From Luteimonas padinae (GTDB lineage: Bacteria > Pseudomonadota > Gammaproteobacteria > Xanthomonadales > Xanthomonadaceae), in NCBI RefSeq assembly GCF_014652935.1, contig NZ_BMZT01000005.1, forward strand, positions 186,001 through 250,000: DNA of 64,000 nucleotides, given 5' to 3'. Below the pieces are notes generated by a model. The model searched no databases. It saw only the letters and a program-made list of their open reading frames with translations, and was not told the DNA's origin. Below, in pieces: positions 10,396-18,851 of the stretch (positions within the stretch are counted from its first letter, which is position 1; each line of letters opens with the position of its first letter). The translations under genes were made by a program, and so were the position numbers.

Positions 10396-10795
10396 GGAAC
10401 ACCGGCAGGACGGCATCGAGCATCGCCGTGCACTCGCCCGCCTCGGGCCCGAGCAGCATGCGGGCGATCTGCGCCGCCGCGCCGATCAGCAGGCCGCCCA
10501 CCAGGATCGGAGCCACGTCCGAGATCCGCTTGTGCGCGAAGGCGATCTGGTAACCGGCAAAGATGATGGCGATGGTGACCACCGCGATCGAGGCCATGTT
10601 GAGCAGGCCGTTGACGTTGTCGAAGAAGCCGCAGACCTTGGCGTCGGCGCCGCCGAAGGCCTGCGCCAGGACTGCGGCGGGCGCGGCGGCGAACGTGGCG
10701 ACCAGGCCCCTGGTCGCGCTGGGCAAGCCGGGCCGGCGGCGTTCGTGGCGGCCGGTGGAGCGGGCGGAACCGGTTCGGTGCGTGCTGGTGTCCAT
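10388..10795 (-). CDS. virB2: Type IV secretion major pilin VirB2
   Basis: Pilin precursor, 135 residues. An unusually long basic lead (about 30 residues) precedes a hydrophobic signal region ending near AAVLAQA. The mature pilin holds two membrane helices, MASIAVVTIAIIFAGYQIAF and APILVGGLLIGAAAQIARML, separated by the short basic loop AHKRISD, as in VirB2/TrbC. It follows virB1 by 56 bases and overlaps virB3. The true start may lie inside the annotated lead. Confidence 0.9.
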   Translation of the reverse strand: MDTSTHRTGSARSTGRHERRRPGLPSATRGLVATFAAAPAAVLAQAFGGADAKVCGFFDNVNGLLNMASIAVVTIAIIFAGYQIAFAHKRISDVAPILVGGLLIGAAAQIARMLLGPEAGECTAMLDAVLPVFRA

Positions 10796-10851
10796 GATGC
10801 GTCCTTGCGTTGGTGGTGGTTGGGCGCCGCGTTTCCTGTCGCGGCGGAGTG

Positions 10852-11598
10852 TCAGAACACGAAGGCGGCGTCCCTGCCGGGCCCGGGGCCCTCGGGATCG
10901 TCCGTTGACGCCGCAGGTGGCGCTGGCCGCGGGCCGGTCACGTGCGGCACGAACGGCTGCGTCGAAGGCGTCGGTACCGGTGGCAGGAACACGGTCTCCG
11001 CGGGCACGACGGCGTCCGTAGCGACCTGGACCTGCGTGGCCGCGAGCGCCGCCGGCATGGCGCGGCGCTCGCGCAGGCTGGCGACGCCTGCACCGCGCGC
11101 ATCCACGGGTCGCCGCCTGGCCAGCGGGGTGGCCGGCGGGGATTCCGTGGCCGGGAGCACGCCCGCCCGCTGCATCGAACCCTGCACCTTCTGCACGTAG
11201 CCGTCGCGGAAGCCGCGGACGAAGTTGCCGGAGTAGTAGCAGCTGAAAGCCTTGCCCCAGTCACCCCCGGCGCGCGCATGGCAGTCGGCGAGGATCCGCG
11301 CGCCAGCCGCGAGGTTCGGACACGCCGTGAAGGCCTTCTCGTAGCTGTCCAGCCCCTGCTTCGCGAGGTTGTGCCGGTTCACCTGCGCCAGGCCCAGCGA
11401 GAAGTTGTAGCCCTCGCGCTCGAGATGCTTCGCCGTCGCGACGGCCTCCTCGAGGCTGCGCGGCTGCCTGGCCAGGCGTGCGCCGACAACCCCGATGGCA
11501 TATGGATTGAACGAGGATTCCACGCTCACCACATGTTCCATCACGGTGATCGGCACCGCCAGGTCCTGGCAGGCCAGCGCCTCGAGCCCGGGGATCAT
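10852..11598 (-). CDS. virB1: Type IV secretion lytic transglycosylase VirB1
   Basis: Periplasmic muramidase that opens peptidoglycan for assembly of the secretion channel; 248 residues. It begins MIPGLEALACQDLAVP. The SLT fold has the catalytic glutamate in SVESSFNPYAIG (about residue 27), then FSLGLAQVNRHNL and DCHARAGGDWGKAFSCYYSGN. After about residue 160 a low-complexity, proline- and alanine-rich tail follows, typical of VirB1. No cleavable signal peptide is evident at this start. The ATG overlaps the virB11 stop (ATGA). Confidence 0.93.
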   Translation of the reverse strand: MIPGLEALACQDLAVPITVMEHVVSVESSFNPYAIGVVGARLARQPRSLEEAVATAKHLEREGYNFSLGLAQVNRHNLAKQGLDSYEKAFTACPNLAAGARILADCHARAGGDWGKAFSCYYSGNFVRGFRDGYVQKVQGSMQRAGVLPATESPPATPLARRRPVDARGAGVASLRERRAMPAALAATQVQVATDAVVPAETVFLPPVPTPSTQPFVPHVTGPRPAPPAASTDDPEGPGPGRDAAFVF

Positions 11599-12641
11599 GC
11601 CTGCCCTCCGGCCACAGCCCCGCCACCGAACTCGATCCCGGTGATATGCCGGCGCCCACCCTGCGCGCTGACATGGACAACGATGTCGATGGTCATCGCC
11701 AGGAGGCGTCGAATGGTGTCGAACTCCAGCCCCGCGCCTTCGTCCGAGGCCTTCACCATCAGCGCGAGCTGGTCCCAGGTCTGGGCCGTGCTGCCCGCGT
11801 GGCAGCTCGTGATCGACCCCGGATGGCCTGATGCGCAGTTGCGGATGAAGTAGAACGCCTCGTCCCCGCGGAGCTCGGCCAGGATGATCCGGTCCGGCTT
11901 CATCCGCAGGCAGGCCTCCATGCACGACTTGGCGGTGACCTTCGCCGTGCCCTGGCCGCCCTTGGAGTACAGCAGGTGCACGGCATTCGGCTGGCTGATG
12001 AAGAGTTCGCGCGCGTCCTCGATCGTGACCAGGCGCTCGTCGGCCGGGATGTGTTCGACCAGCGCCTTCATGAACGTCGTCTTGCCGCTGCCGGTCGCGC
12101 CCGACACCACGATGTTCCGCCGCAGCTGGACCGCACGCCGGAAGAACTCGGCGTGCCGGCCCGCGGCGTGGAGTTCCAGCAGTCCGGCATCGCGCGTGCC
12201 GTCGCCCCCGCTGGCCTGGATCGACGAGAAGAACCCGTCCGCTTCGTAGTCCTCCAGGCGCCGGAGCCGGCGCGACGGCAGGCGGATGGTGATCGACACG
12301 GCACCCGCTTCGCAGGCGGGCGGGATCACGAACTGCGCCCGCTGGCCGGTGGGGAAGGTCAGCGAGACCACCGGTTCGGCGTCGGTGATGCGCTGGCCCG
12401 TATTGCTCTCGTTGACTACGGCGGTGCAGAACTGGCGTGCCCGCTCGAAGCTCAGGCCCGGGACAGCCACCCGCTGCCAGCCCCCGTGCCGCTCCAGCCA
12501 GACCTCGCCGGGCCGGTTGATGCAGATCTCGGTCACGTCCGGCGCCGTCATGTATGTATCGATGCCGAGCACCTGGTACTGGTACTCGAGGAAGGCGTCG
12601 CCTGTCCCCGCGGTCGTGGCAGGGGCTGCGGCAACCGTCAC
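11595..12641 (-). CDS. virB11: Type IV secretion ATPase VirB11
   Basis: Hexameric traffic ATPase of the T4SS, 348 residues. The N-terminal domain covers about residues 15-150. Walker A GATGSGKT lies at 181-188, the Asp box is around VTIEDARELFI, Walker B around DRIILAELRGDEAF, and the His box near GSITSCHAGST. The GTG start overlaps the virB10 stop as GTGA. The match to the VirB11/PulE family is unambiguous. Confidence 0.96.
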   Translation of the reverse strand: MTVAAAPATTAGTGDAFLEYQYQVLGIDTYMTAPDVTEICINRPGEVWLERHGGWQRVAVPGLSFERARQFCTAVVNESNTGQRITDAEPVVSLTFPTGQRAQFVIPPACEAGAVSITIRLPSRRLRRLEDYEADGFFSSIQASGGDGTRDAGLLELHAAGRHAEFFRRAVQLRRNIVVSGATGSGKTTFMKALVEHIPADERLVTIEDARELFISQPNAVHLLYSKGGQGTAKVTAKSCMEACLRMKPDRIILAELRGDEAFYFIRNCASGHPGSITSCHAGSTAQTWDQLALMVKASDEGAGLEFDTIRRLLAMTIDIVVHVSAQGGRRHITGIEFGGGAVAGGQA

Positions 12642-13780
12642 AGCTGCGCCACCACGGCCGAGAAGTCGACGTCGCGGGCAACGTAGACATTGAGCAGGGT
12701 GCCCTGCTGGATGGAAACGGTCGGCGGCCGGCGGTTGTCCAGCGCCTGGTTCGCGAGCCGCTCCATCGTGCGCGCGGTGCTGCTTTCGTAGGGCGAACTC
12801 ATCACCACCCCACCCTCGCCGATCACGGTGCCGGCCGGCCCTTCCTTGGCGGCCGCGTACTTGAACGCGTCGCTGACCAGGCTGACCAGCAGCGCCGAAC
12901 CGATCCTCGAGCCCCAGTGCGCGCTGTAGTGGCCGGGATGGCCCGCGCCTCCCAGCCCGTCCACGCCAGGGCTGGCCATGCTGATGTCGATGCCCTCGGG
13001 CGTGGTGATCCGGTCCCAGACCACCGCCACCCGCGGCCCCCTGGGCTCGGCGTCGTAACGTCCGAGCACCTTGGAGCCGCTTGGCAGCAGCAGGCGCCGG
13101 CCGTTGATCGAATACACCGGCTCGGTGACGACGCAGGACGTGAACCCGGGAATGTCGGTGACGATGCGCGTTTCCAGCACGCAGCGGATGTAGGTACCGC
13201 GCACGAGCAGCGCATCCGGACGGGTGATCGGCCTCGCGGCGGTCGTCGCGGGCCCCGGCGGCCCGGCCGCGTCGGCTGGCTCGGCTCCCGGCAGCCCCGC
13301 GAGCATCGCCTGCATATACGGGTCTGGCGCCTGAGCGGCCTCGGCCCCGGCGCTCCGTCGTTCGCGCAGGCTCGGCGCCGATGGCGGCTGGGGCAGTGCG
13401 AGCGCAGGTCCGTTCCAGGACGGCGTATCCGGCGCCCGCGGCGGCAGTGGCACGACCGGAACCGGCTCCATCGCCATCGGTGGCGCCGGTGGAGGTGCTG
13501 GAGCCGCTCCCACGCGCGGCAGCTCTGGAATCACGACATCCTGCGCGCGCGGGCCGGCGGTGGCGGCATCGTCGCCTCCAGCCGCGCGCAGCATGCCGAC
13601 GATGGCCAGCACCAGCAGCAGGATGATGCCGGCCAGGAACACCAGGGCCTTGCGATTGAGGCGCTGGACATCCTCGGCGCGAAGCACCGGCGCGGCGGCG
13701 TCGAGGTCGGGAGCCGCCTGGCGCGCTGCATAGTGTCCCTGACCCGCAGCCACGGAATCGTCCCTGCCAGCTGCGGTCAT
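12638..13780 (-). CDS. virB10: Type IV secretion core protein VirB10
   Basis: Energy-sensing core component that spans inner and outer membranes; 380 residues. There is a short cytoplasmic lead, one membrane segment near residues 45-64 (ALVFLAGIILLLVLAIVGML), and a proline-rich periplasmic stretch at about 75-150. The C-terminal TrbI/VirB10 barrel domain starts near residue 190, with GTYIRCVLETRIVTDIPGF, LPSGSKVLGRYD and GTLLNVYVARDVDFS. The ATG overlaps the virB9 stop. Confidence 0.96.
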   Translation of the reverse strand: MTAAGRDDSVAAGQGHYAARQAAPDLDAAAPVLRAEDVQRLNRKALVFLAGIILLLVLAIVGMLRAAGGDDAATAGPRAQDVVIPELPRVGAAPAPPPAPPMAMEPVPVVPLPPRAPDTPSWNGPALALPQPPSAPSLRERRSAGAEAAQAPDPYMQAMLAGLPGAEPADAAGPPGPATTAARPITRPDALLVRGTYIRCVLETRIVTDIPGFTSCVVTEPVYSINGRRLLLPSGSKVLGRYDAEPRGPRVAVVWDRITTPEGIDISMASPGVDGLGGAGHPGHYSAHWGSRIGSALLVSLVSDAFKYAAAKEGPAGTVIGEGGVVMSSPYESSTARTMERLANQALDNRRPPTVSIQQGTLLNVYVARDVDFSAVVAQL

Positions 13781-14538
13781 CGTGCGTTCCTCCTCAGTCC
13801 CACCACCTCGCGGCCGTGGCGCACGACCAGGAACGGATATGTGCCATGCACCACGAGGACGTCGCCTTCGACCGTGGTGTTGACCACGAACTCGTCGCCG
13901 TTCCGGCTCCGTCGGCCGAACACGGCCGGGAAGGTTCCGGTGGGCAGCGACGCGTGGCGTCCCATGCGCAGGTAGGTGAAGCGGCCGTCGTCGTAGACGT
14001 GCATCGGGACCAGCCAGGCAGGGGCGCGGCGGGCCGCGACGTCGTAATCGAAGTGGTAGGCCCTGTCCCCGGCCAGCACGGTGCTCTGCCCGGCGCCGTC
14101 CGGCTCGTCCGCCTGCGCGAAGGCGGCATCGGCGGGATAACGGAAGCCGATCCTGTACTGCACGCCTGCGCGCCGCACCTGTTCGAGGCTGGTCCAGTCG
14201 GCAGCCACGACCTTCAGCTCGAAAATGTAGGAGTGCGCCCGCGTCCGCACCAGCATGTTCGTGTCCACGTCGACGTCGCGCGGGCGCAGGTAGAACACGT
14301 TGCCGCGGCGCGTCAGGTCCCAGCCAGCGCTGAAGCCGGCGCTGAAATCGAGAATCTCCTCGGCCGGATCGAGCTCGATCTGGGTGGTGATGCCGAGCGC
14401 CGTGCGGACCTGGTAGATGCCGTCGGGCACGTAGTCGAAGGTATCGACCTGCGGCGATGCACTGGCCGGTTGCATCGCGGCGGGACACGCGAGCGGAAGG
14501 CACATCCACAGGACAAGCGCGGCGATGACGTGTCTCAT
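13777..14538 (-). CDS. virB9: Type IV secretion core protein VirB9
   Basis: Outer-layer component of the VirB7/9/10 core complex, 253 residues, with a signal peptide (MRHVIAALVLWMCLPLACPA). The N-terminal domain shows DGIYQVRTALGITTQIELD and the middle has SYIFELKVVA. The C-terminal domain, with RAPAWLVPMHVYDDGRFTYL and FVVNTTVEGDVLVVHGTYP, is the part that packs against VirB7. It overlaps virB8 and virB10 by four bases on each side. Confidence 0.95.
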   Translation of the reverse strand: MRHVIAALVLWMCLPLACPAAMQPASASPQVDTFDYVPDGIYQVRTALGITTQIELDPAEEILDFSAGFSAGWDLTRRGNVFYLRPRDVDVDTNMLVRTRAHSYIFELKVVAADWTSLEQVRRAGVQYRIGFRYPADAAFAQADEPDGAGQSTVLAGDRAYHFDYDVAARRAPAWLVPMHVYDDGRFTYLRMGRHASLPTGTFPAVFGRRSRNGDEFVVNTTVEGDVLVVHGTYPFLVVRHGREVVGLRRNAR

Positions 14539-15377
14539 TGGCTGGCTCCTTCCGTGGCGACTCCGCCGACGTTCGCGTGCGTTGCCTCCGGCAGGTCACT
14601 GTCTGCCACGAAGGGGTCGGGCCCGAATACCGCAGGCTCGCTTTCCGCGGGTGGCAGCGGCGCATAGTCGGTGTCGACGCGGTAGCTGGTGACCTGGAAC
14701 CCCAGCGGATTCTCGAGCCGGTCCGGTTCGTCCATGCGCAACGCGAGGTTGTAGGTGAAGCCCAGCGTGGCGATGCGGCTGTCCAGCGGCCGCGTCGCAC
14801 CGCTGGCCTTGTCGTACACGCTGCGCTGGAAGCGCACGGTGGCGCCGCCAGGCGCGCCATCCGGCCCATCGAGAAGCTGGATGCTCAGGATCCGCACGCG
14901 GATCGCGCGGCTGCGCCCCCAGGTATTGAACGGGCTGTCCGCATTGTTGGCGGCATGCAGCGCGGCGTATTCCTTCCCGACCTCCGGCGCCGACATCGCG
15001 TGCACCGCGCGCCAGTCGCGCAGATTCATCATCGCCACGTCGTAGGACTCGCGCAGGCTGATGAAGCCCGCCACGTTCGCGCGCGCGATCGCTTCGCTGG
15101 CGGTGAGGCTCCGGTGCCGGAAGTCCTCGTCCAGCCGCGCGACGGTGGCGTTGCCGCTGGACGCATCGGCCATGACCAGGAACGGCACGCGCTCCTTCAG
15201 CGGCATGACCCGCAGGTAGCCGGCACCAAGCAGCAGCGCGAGCATCGAAGCCACGGCCGCCACCCACCAGGCCCGGCGTTCGCCCCGACGCGCAAGGTCG
15301 GCGATGCTGGTTTCGTAGTTCACCGCGCGGGCGATCGCTTCCCTGCCCGCCGGCCCCGGCTGTCTGTCACTGGACAT
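14535..15377 (-). CDS. virB8: Type IV secretion inner-membrane protein VirB8
   Basis: Bitopic assembly factor, 280 residues from the ATG at MSSDRQPGPAG; an ATG four codons earlier is also possible. One membrane segment lies near residues 38-57 (AWWVAAVASMLALLLGAGYL). The periplasmic VirB8/NTF2-like domain follows, with VPFLVMADASSGN and GFISLRESYDVAMMNLRDW. The last 40 residues are a low-complexity tail. It is 43 bases after virB7 and overlaps virB9. Confidence 0.93.
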   Translation of the reverse strand: MSSDRQPGPAGREAIARAVNYETSIADLARRGERRAWWVAAVASMLALLLGAGYLRVMPLKERVPFLVMADASSGNATVARLDEDFRHRSLTASEAIARANVAGFISLRESYDVAMMNLRDWRAVHAMSAPEVGKEYAALHAANNADSPFNTWGRSRAIRVRILSIQLLDGPDGAPGGATVRFQRSVYDKASGATRPLDSRIATLGFTYNLALRMDEPDRLENPLGFQVTSYRVDTDYAPLPPAESEPAVFGPDPFVADSDLPEATHANVGGVATEGASQ

Positions 15378-15420
15378 TCTGCAATCCATGCAATGTTGTT
15401 GGAGCGCCGCCAGGCGCCGG

Positions 15421-15840
15421 TCAGCCGTCCGCAGCGGCCTGCGCCATCACCACGAGCCGGTTCCCTTCCATCCGCAGCAAAAGCCCCTGCCCGCCGAACG
15501 CGCGTGCCAGCTGCGCAAGCGCGTCGGGCAGGCTTTGCGCACGCACATCGCGCACGGGCTGGTGGAGGGTGAAATCGGCAGGATGCCGGTAGTCGAGCTC
15601 GCTGCCGCTGTCACGGGCCCAGCGCATCAACAGGTTGCGCAGCGTCCCGTCCATCGGCGAGGCTTGGTACACCGGCGCCCCCACCAGCGGAATCGCTTCG
15701 GTCGCCGCCGCATACTGGTTCGCGGGCGTCCACCTGCCCCCGAAGTCGCGCGCCTCGCGGCTGGCGCAGCCGGTGCCGGCGGACATCACCACCACCGTGG
15801 CCGCAACAGCGCAGACGAATAAAAAGGGCTTCCTGCCCAT
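15421..15840 (-). CDS. virB7: VirB7 lipoprotein with C-terminal N0-like domain
   Basis: First gene of the operon and outer-membrane lipoprotein of the T4SS core. The 139-residue product has a signal sequence and lipobox with Cys25 (AGTGC). Classical VirB7 is only about 50 residues; here about 65 more form a compact domain ending LPDALAQLARAFGGQGLLLR, close in pattern to the TcpQ/secretin N0 domain. A VirB7 plus N0 fusion is the known hallmark of the Xanthomonadaceae T4SS described in Xanthomonas citri. The ribosome binding site GGGAGGG stands just before the ATG. The family assignment is inferred from pattern, not from a search. Confidence 0.85.
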   Translation of the reverse strand: MGRKPFLFVCAVAATVVVMSAGTGCASREARDFGGRWTPANQYAAATEAIPLVGAPVYQASPMDGTLRNLLMRWARDSGSELDYRHPADFTLHQPVRDVRAQSLPDALAQLARAFGGQGLLLRMEGNRLVVMAQAAADG

Positions 15841-15970
15841 GCCACCCTCCCTGGCCTGTTTCCGTCATCGAAATGAAGAGGCCGGAACGATCCTTGTCCT
15901 CGGCCGTGGTACCCCTTTCTGCCGCGTTCCGCTGCGGACTGCGCGATGCCTCCCCTCGCGCCATGACTGA

Positions 15971-15999
15971 ACGCTAACCGCGGACGAAGTGCGGTTCAA
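15971..15999 (-). promoter_or_regulatory. Probable promoter of the virB operon
   Basis: TTGAAC and TAGCGT are 17 bases apart on the minus strand, about 130 bases before the virB7 start. No operator palindrome is obvious around them. The divergent phosphodiesterase gene starts at 16113. Confidence 0.45.
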
Positions 16000-16112
16000 T
16001 ACGGTTTTTGTGGCATTTGTGTGACTTCGGCCAGAGAACGGAGAAGTCCTACGACGCTTTCAGATCCCGGTCCCGGAGCGAAGCCGTCATGCAGTCGCCG
16101 TATCATGGCCGC

Positions 16113-17405
16113 ATGCAACCACACGCACGATCCACGGCAAGGCTTGCCGTGCTGCTGGCCGCCGCCTTCGCCCTCGCTGCCTGCAGCACCACGCCCGGAC
16201 AGCCGGCGCCCCCTCGTTTCGACGGCCAGCACCAATCCACGGCGGCCCCGGACGCACTGCTGCTGATCTCCATCGACGGCCTGCATCCCGACCGCATCAA
16301 CCCCACCGACTCGCCCAACGTCGCCCGACTCGCCGCCACCGGCGTCCAGGCGCGCTGGATGACGCCCTCCTACCCCAGCCTCACCTTCCCCAACCACTAC
16401 ACGATCGCCACCGGACTGCGCCCGGACCGCCACGGCATCGTCCACAACTCGATGCACGACGAGGAACTTGGCACCTTCCGCCTCTCCGACCGCGACGCCG
16501 TCGGCACCAGCGACTGGTGGGGCGGCGAGCCGATCTGGGTGGGCGCTGAAAAGGCCGGCCTGCCCACGGCCACGATGTTCTGGCCGGGCTCGGAAGCCGA
16601 AGTCGCGGGCGTGCGGCCCACGCGCTGGCACCTGTACGAGGAGTCGATCCCGGCGGCCGAGCGCGCCGCGACCGTCGGCGGCTGGCTGCTGGAGCCGGAG
16701 GCCACGCGTCCGCGCCTCGCAACGCTCTATTTCCACGCCGTCGACAGCGCGGCGCACGCGCACGGCCCGGATTCGGACGAGGCGCGCGCGGCGCTGGCGG
16801 AGATCGACGCCGCCATCGGCCAGCTCCTCGACCAGCTCGCGCGTGGCGGCCGCCTGGAGCACACCAACATTATCCTGGTGTCCGACCACGGGATGGCGCC
16901 GGTGCCGGCAGGCCAGCAGCTCTCCGTCAGCGACATGGTCACGATGGAGCAGGCGCGCCTGTCGAGCATCGGCCAGGTGGTCCAGGTGCAGCCCGATCCC
17001 GGCTTCGAGGCCGAAGTGGAGGCGCGCCTGCTCGGCCGCCACGACCACTACGAGTGCTGGCGCCGCGAGGCGCTGCCCGCGCGCTGGCACTACGGCACGC
17101 ATCCGCGCATCCCCGCCATCGTCTGCCAGATGGACGAAGGCTGGGACGCGCTGCCGCCGCAGGTGCTGGAATCGCGGGCGCAGGGCGGCACGCGCGGCTC
17201 GCACGGTTACGACCCGGCGCTGCCCTCGATGCGCGCGGTGTTCATCGCCAGCGGGCCGGCGTTCCGACAGGGCGCCGTGATCGATCCGATCGACAACGTC
17301 GACGTGTATCCGCTGATGGTGCGGCTCTTGGGGATCCCGGCGGCCGACCACGACGGCGACGCCGCGGCGCTGCTGCCTGCACTTCGCGAACCCGCGCGCC
17401 GTTGA
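16113..17405 (+). CDS. Nucleotide pyrophosphatase/phosphodiesterase-family lipoprotein
   Basis: Predicted membrane-anchored hydrolase of the alkaline phosphatase superfamily (ectonucleotide pyrophosphatase/phosphodiesterase type), 430 residues. The start at MQPHARSTARLAV gives a lipobox at Cys24 (FALAAC). Metal ligand Asp55 is in LLISIDGLHPD and the nucleophile Thr91 in YPSLTFPNHYTIATG. Further ligands are in YFHAVDSAAHAHGPD and ILVSDHGM. Family members cleave phosphodiester or pyrophosphate bonds of nucleotides or lipids, and the substrate here cannot be read from sequence. It is divergent from the virB operon and faces the next gene tail to tail. Confidence 0.88.
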   Translation: MQPHARSTARLAVLLAAAFALAACSTTPGQPAPPRFDGQHQSTAAPDALLLISIDGLHPDRINPTDSPNVARLAATGVQARWMTPSYPSLTFPNHYTIATGLRPDRHGIVHNSMHDEELGTFRLSDRDAVGTSDWWGGEPIWVGAEKAGLPTATMFWPGSEAEVAGVRPTRWHLYEESIPAAERAATVGGWLLEPEATRPRLATLYFHAVDSAAHAHGPDSDEARAALAEIDAAIGQLLDQLARGGRLEHTNIILVSDHGMAPVPAGQQLSVSDMVTMEQARLSSIGQVVQVQPDPGFEAEVEARLLGRHDHYECWRREALPARWHYGTHPRIPAIVCQMDEGWDALPPQVLESRAQGGTRGSHGYDPALPSMRAVFIASGPAFRQGAVIDPIDNVDVYPLMVRLLGIPAADHDGDAAALLPALREPARR

Positions 17406-17514
17406 GGCACATCCGGGGCGGCTTCCCGCTGCGCCTTGTGCGCGGCGGTGCCGGTCCCCGGACCAGCTTCGCACCCCGAGGCCGCGCTGAAGCAGCACGG
17501 CCCGCAGGTGGCGG

Positions 17515-18777
17515 TCAAAGCGCCGCGGTCACCACGATCTCGACCTTCCAGCCCGCGTCGGCCAGCCGCGCCTCCACCGTGGCGCGCGCCGGCGCCTGCC
17601 CCGGCACCACCCAGGCATCCCAGGCGCGGTTCATGCCGTCGAAGTCGGCGAGATCCGCCAGGTAGACCTGCGCGCGCAGCACGCGGGTCTTGTCGGTGCC
17701 CGCCTGCGCGAGCAGCGCATCGACGGCGTCCAGCACCTCGCGCGTCTGCACTTCGATGTCCGCGCCCGCGGTCTCCGGCACCTGGCCGGCGAGGTACGCG
17801 ATGCCGCCGTGGATGCAGGCCTCGGACATGCGCGGGCCGGCGTCGATGCGGGTGATGTGCTGCGCCAGCGCGAAGTCGAGCGCGGCGCGCACGGCCACGG
17901 CCTGGGCCTCGTTGCACTGCGCGGGCGTGGCGCGCGGACTGTCGGGATAGACCTCGGTGGTGGTGGTGTAGCGCGCGCCGGACACGCGGGCGCACAGCCC
18001 CAGCCCGACCACGTCGTATTCGATCACGCCGGGCGCCACCACCGGCGAGCCGATCAGGGTGCCGTCGGGATCGGCCGGGGCGATGTGGGTCACCCGCGCG
18101 ACCGCGTCGTTGATCGCGCGCTGGAACGCCGGCCGCGGGTTGCGGCTGTCGTCGACCAGGTAGAAGCCGTCGGGGATGGTGCCGGGCTCGAAGGGCTTGC
18201 CGTCGCGCGCGGCCAGCGCCGGGCGGAACTCGCTCTCGTCGCTGTCGGTGGTCTCGTGCAGGTCGATGTGCGCCAGCACGCGGCCGCGCAGCGGGGCCAC
18301 CAGCGCCATCAGCGCGGCGGATTCGCCGGCCGGGCTGTCGGCCACGAACGAGCGGTTGGGGTCGACGGCGTCCGCGTTCCAGCGCTGGAAGCGCTCGTAG
18401 CCCCAGGGGCTGACGCAGGGGACGATGAGCAGGTTGGCGCGCCCGGCATAGGCCGCCGCGTCCTCGCGTGCGAAGCGCAGCGCGCCGTGCACGCCGCTGT
18501 TCTCGTAGCCGTGCACGCCGCCGGTGACCAGGGCGACGGGCAGCGCCTCGTCCCAGTTCCGGCTGCGCAGCGCGAACAGCGGGTAGCGGCCGTCATCACC
18601 GTAGTCGAGCTCGCCGTACTGCTCGACGTCGAAGCGGTCGCGCAGGGCGTCGATCGCCGCGACGACCTCGTCGTGGTAGCTGCGCTGGCGCTGCTGGCGC
18701 TCGCGCCAGGCGGTCTTTTCGGCGGCGCCCCAGGGCGTGCCCGGGGTGCCGATGTCGTGGAAGGAAGTCTGGTTCAT
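17515..18777 (-). CDS. M14 carboxypeptidase fused to a RidA domain
   Basis: A 420-residue two-domain protein. Residues 1-305 are a zinc carboxypeptidase of the M14 succinylglutamate desuccinylase/aspartoacylase type: zinc ligands His89 and Glu92 (GGVHGYENSG), a further His in AHIDLHET (170-174), and catalytic Glu275 in TTTTEVYP. Residues 308-420 are a RidA/YjgF domain (ITRIDAGPRMSEA, HGGIAYLAGQVPE) with the conserved arginine at Arg398 (PARATVEARL). RidA removes reactive enamine/imine intermediates. The frame is continuous, with no stop or restart codon at the junction. No signal peptide is seen, so it is probably cytoplasmic. The start is at MNQTSFHDIG. Both domain calls are strong; the purpose of the fusion is unknown. 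Confidence 0.88.
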   Translation of the reverse strand: MNQTSFHDIGTPGTPWGAAEKTAWRERQQRQRSYHDEVVAAIDALRDRFDVEQYGELDYGDDGRYPLFALRSRNWDEALPVALVTGGVHGYENSGVHGALRFAREDAAAYAGRANLLIVPCVSPWGYERFQRWNADAVDPNRSFVADSPAGESAALMALVAPLRGRVLAHIDLHETTDSDESEFRPALAARDGKPFEPGTIPDGFYLVDDSRNPRPAFQRAINDAVARVTHIAPADPDGTLIGSPVVAPGVIEYDVVGLGLCARVSGARYTTTTEVYPDSPRATPAQCNEAQAVAVRAALDFALAQHITRIDAGPRMSEACIHGGIAYLAGQVPETAGADIEVQTREVLDAVDALLAQAGTDKTRVLRAQVYLADLADFDGMNRAWDAWVVPGQAPARATVEARLADAGWKVEIVVTAAL

Positions 18778-18851
18778 GCGCCCATGGTAGCGATGCGGCC
18801 ACTGCGCCGCGCGTCCGCCGGAACCTTGGCCAGCGGTGCGCGGCGCGACCG

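Noticed and set aside
5864-15840. Reading the virB operon as a conjugative or integrative element
   Set aside because: No relaxase, integrase, attachment repeats or tRNA border were seen, and flanking genes are ordinary chromosomal genes.
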